47,857 bases of DNA from assembly GCA_910589395.1 (NCBI GenBank), contig CAJUTL010000007.1, positions 51,814 through 99,670 of the forward strand, given 5' to 3'. This document shows, piece by piece, positions 47,362 to 47,857 of this stretch. Numbering within the stretch: the first letter of the stretch is position 1; every line of letters starts with the position of its first letter. The notes under the pieces were generated by a model. That model was not told the origin of the DNA, did not search any database, and was given only the letters and a program-made list of their open reading frames with translations. Source of the stretch: an uncultured Oscillospiraceae bacterium. Lineage in GTDB: Bacteria > Bacillota_A > Clostridia > Oscillospirales > Acutalibacteraceae. A program made the position numbers and the translations under genes.

Positions 47362-47484
47362 ATGCTTGACAAGATTCGAAAGGCCGCTAAGAAGATGTGC
47401 CAGTGGGGCGTGCTCACCCTATCAGTGGTCCAACTGGTTGCTTTTCTTATTCAGGGGGGCAAGGAAGGCTCTTCTGTTCGTTAG
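47362..47484 (+). CDS. Small hydrophobic peptide (40 aa)
   Basis: Basic N-terminus (LDKIRKAAKKMCQ), one membrane helix (WGVLTLSVVQLVAFLIQ) and a short polar tail. This layout recalls small membrane peptides such as type I toxins or short regulatory membrane proteins. No family recognised; the ORF is short enough to be chance. Confidence 0.4.
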   Translation: MLDKIRKAAKKMCQWGVLTLSVVQLVAFLIQGGKEGSSVR

Positions 47485-47643
47485 TTGGGATAAATTATAA
47501 TTTAACGAATTAATTGTTAGAGAATGGCAAGTTCTCTCTTTTGTCATTCTGAGGAGTATAGCGATGAAGAATCTCGCCCTTCATTCCCTGAGCAGAAGGG
47601 CAAAGGACGAGATTCTTCACTTCGTTCAGAATGACAAGGATAA
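47485..47643. repeat. TGTCATTCTGAG-type inverted-repeat element, copy 7, with flanking modules
   Basis: GATAAATTATAATTTAACG (about 47488), an AATTGTTAGAGAATGGCAAG block, then the element 47542-47636 (arms GAGGAGTATAGCGATGAAG and CTTCACTTCGTTCAGAATGAC). Confidence 0.85.
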
Positions 47644-47857
47644 TCGCTAAATTATAGTTTAACGTCCTTAGGCTCCACTTGCGCGAGTAAGGGGTGCTGG
47701 TCTCCGGTGGAGACCAGCACCGACCAGAGCGAAGCGGAGAAAGCAGTCACGGCTGTGCCGTGACTGAGGGAATTCTAACTAGCGATTCTATGGCACTTTC
47801 TGCGTGTGACTATCCCTTCCACCGTTCTCGCCTGTCGGCTCGGTTGCTGTGCCCCGG
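47644..47857. repeat. Modular palindromic repeat element (CTCCCCTT-type), copy 2
   Basis: Opens with GCTAAATTATAGTTTAACG, then TTAGGCTCCACTTGCGCGAG, a TGCTGGTCTCC-GGT-GGAGACCAGCA hairpin, a CAGTCACGGC-TGT-GCCGTGACTG hairpin, ACTGAGGGAATTC, AACTAGCGATTCTATGGCAC and ATCCCTTCCACCG. It has the same order of blocks as 18765-18900 with different hairpin inserts, and runs off the window end. Confidence 0.8.

Overview
The window looks like the chromosome of an anaerobic, gut-type Clostridium-class Firmicute (Oscillospirales-like). The reasons are a six-subunit Rnf ferredoxin:NAD+ complex, an Lrp/aminotransferase/DUF362-ferredoxin operon, XpaC/TelA and LemA/TPM pairs, strong AGGAGG-type ribosome sites with many GTG starts, and intergenic spaces filled with mosaic palindromic repeats. 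The genus assignment is inference; no rRNA gene is present.

Layout, left to right. 1-6360: a minus-strand ACT-domain gene with a consensus promoter, then a compact plus-strand operon (PHP histidinol-phosphatase, aroB, Lrp-type regulator, aminotransferase, DUF362-ferredoxin protein, ispE) closed by a strong terminator. 6360-9570: repeat mosaic, then a minus-strand ABC exporter operon (two permeases, one ATPase) whose start codon follows a terminator-like hairpin. 9420-12140: an AT-rich island with a secreted cysteine-peptidase-like gene, apparently frameshifted, followed by three tandem paralogous membrane-anchored proteins. 12178-18650: a metallophosphoesterase and the rnfCDGEAB operon, all minus strand. 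18650-22260: repeat mosaic, a YtrA/YtrB-type GntR-ABC operon with a candidate operator, and a small lipoprotein. 22370-28490: pfkB-type kinase, xpaC-telA, lemA-(MITE)-TPM and a zinc-ribbon membrane protein. 28640-34790: a heterodimeric ABC exporter behind a leader ORF, a repeat mosaic, and cdd-pdp for pyrimidine salvage.

34807-44420 is foreign. The last ~50 codons of a YesM-type histidine kinase end abruptly at about 34962, exactly where a 3,142-codon reading frame without a proper start begins. That protein is a phage/conjugative-element polyvalent protein: PBECR-like nuclease, HEVAH zincin, LPD3-like domain, ADP-ribosyltransferase-like domain, coiled coils and a long C-terminal structural part. 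It stops just before a 22-bp copy of the 3' end of tRNA-Gly(CCC), whose intact gene lies 150 bp further on, so a decayed element at a tRNA attachment site is plausible. Both genes being broken at one point could also mean an assembly join.

44930-47857: a candidate rod-shaped ncRNA, an XRE-type regulator behind several palindromes including a Fur-like box, tRNA-Arg(CCG) followed by AT-rich cargo (P-loop kinase, fragment of a metallo-beta-lactamase-fold gene), a long purine-rich tract, a tiny ORF-hairpin-small hydrophobic ORF arrangement, and more mosaic repeats running off the end.

The best candidates for undescribed biology are the peptidase plus triplicated membrane proteins, the giant polyvalent protein, and the modular repeat system with exchangeable hairpin centres.
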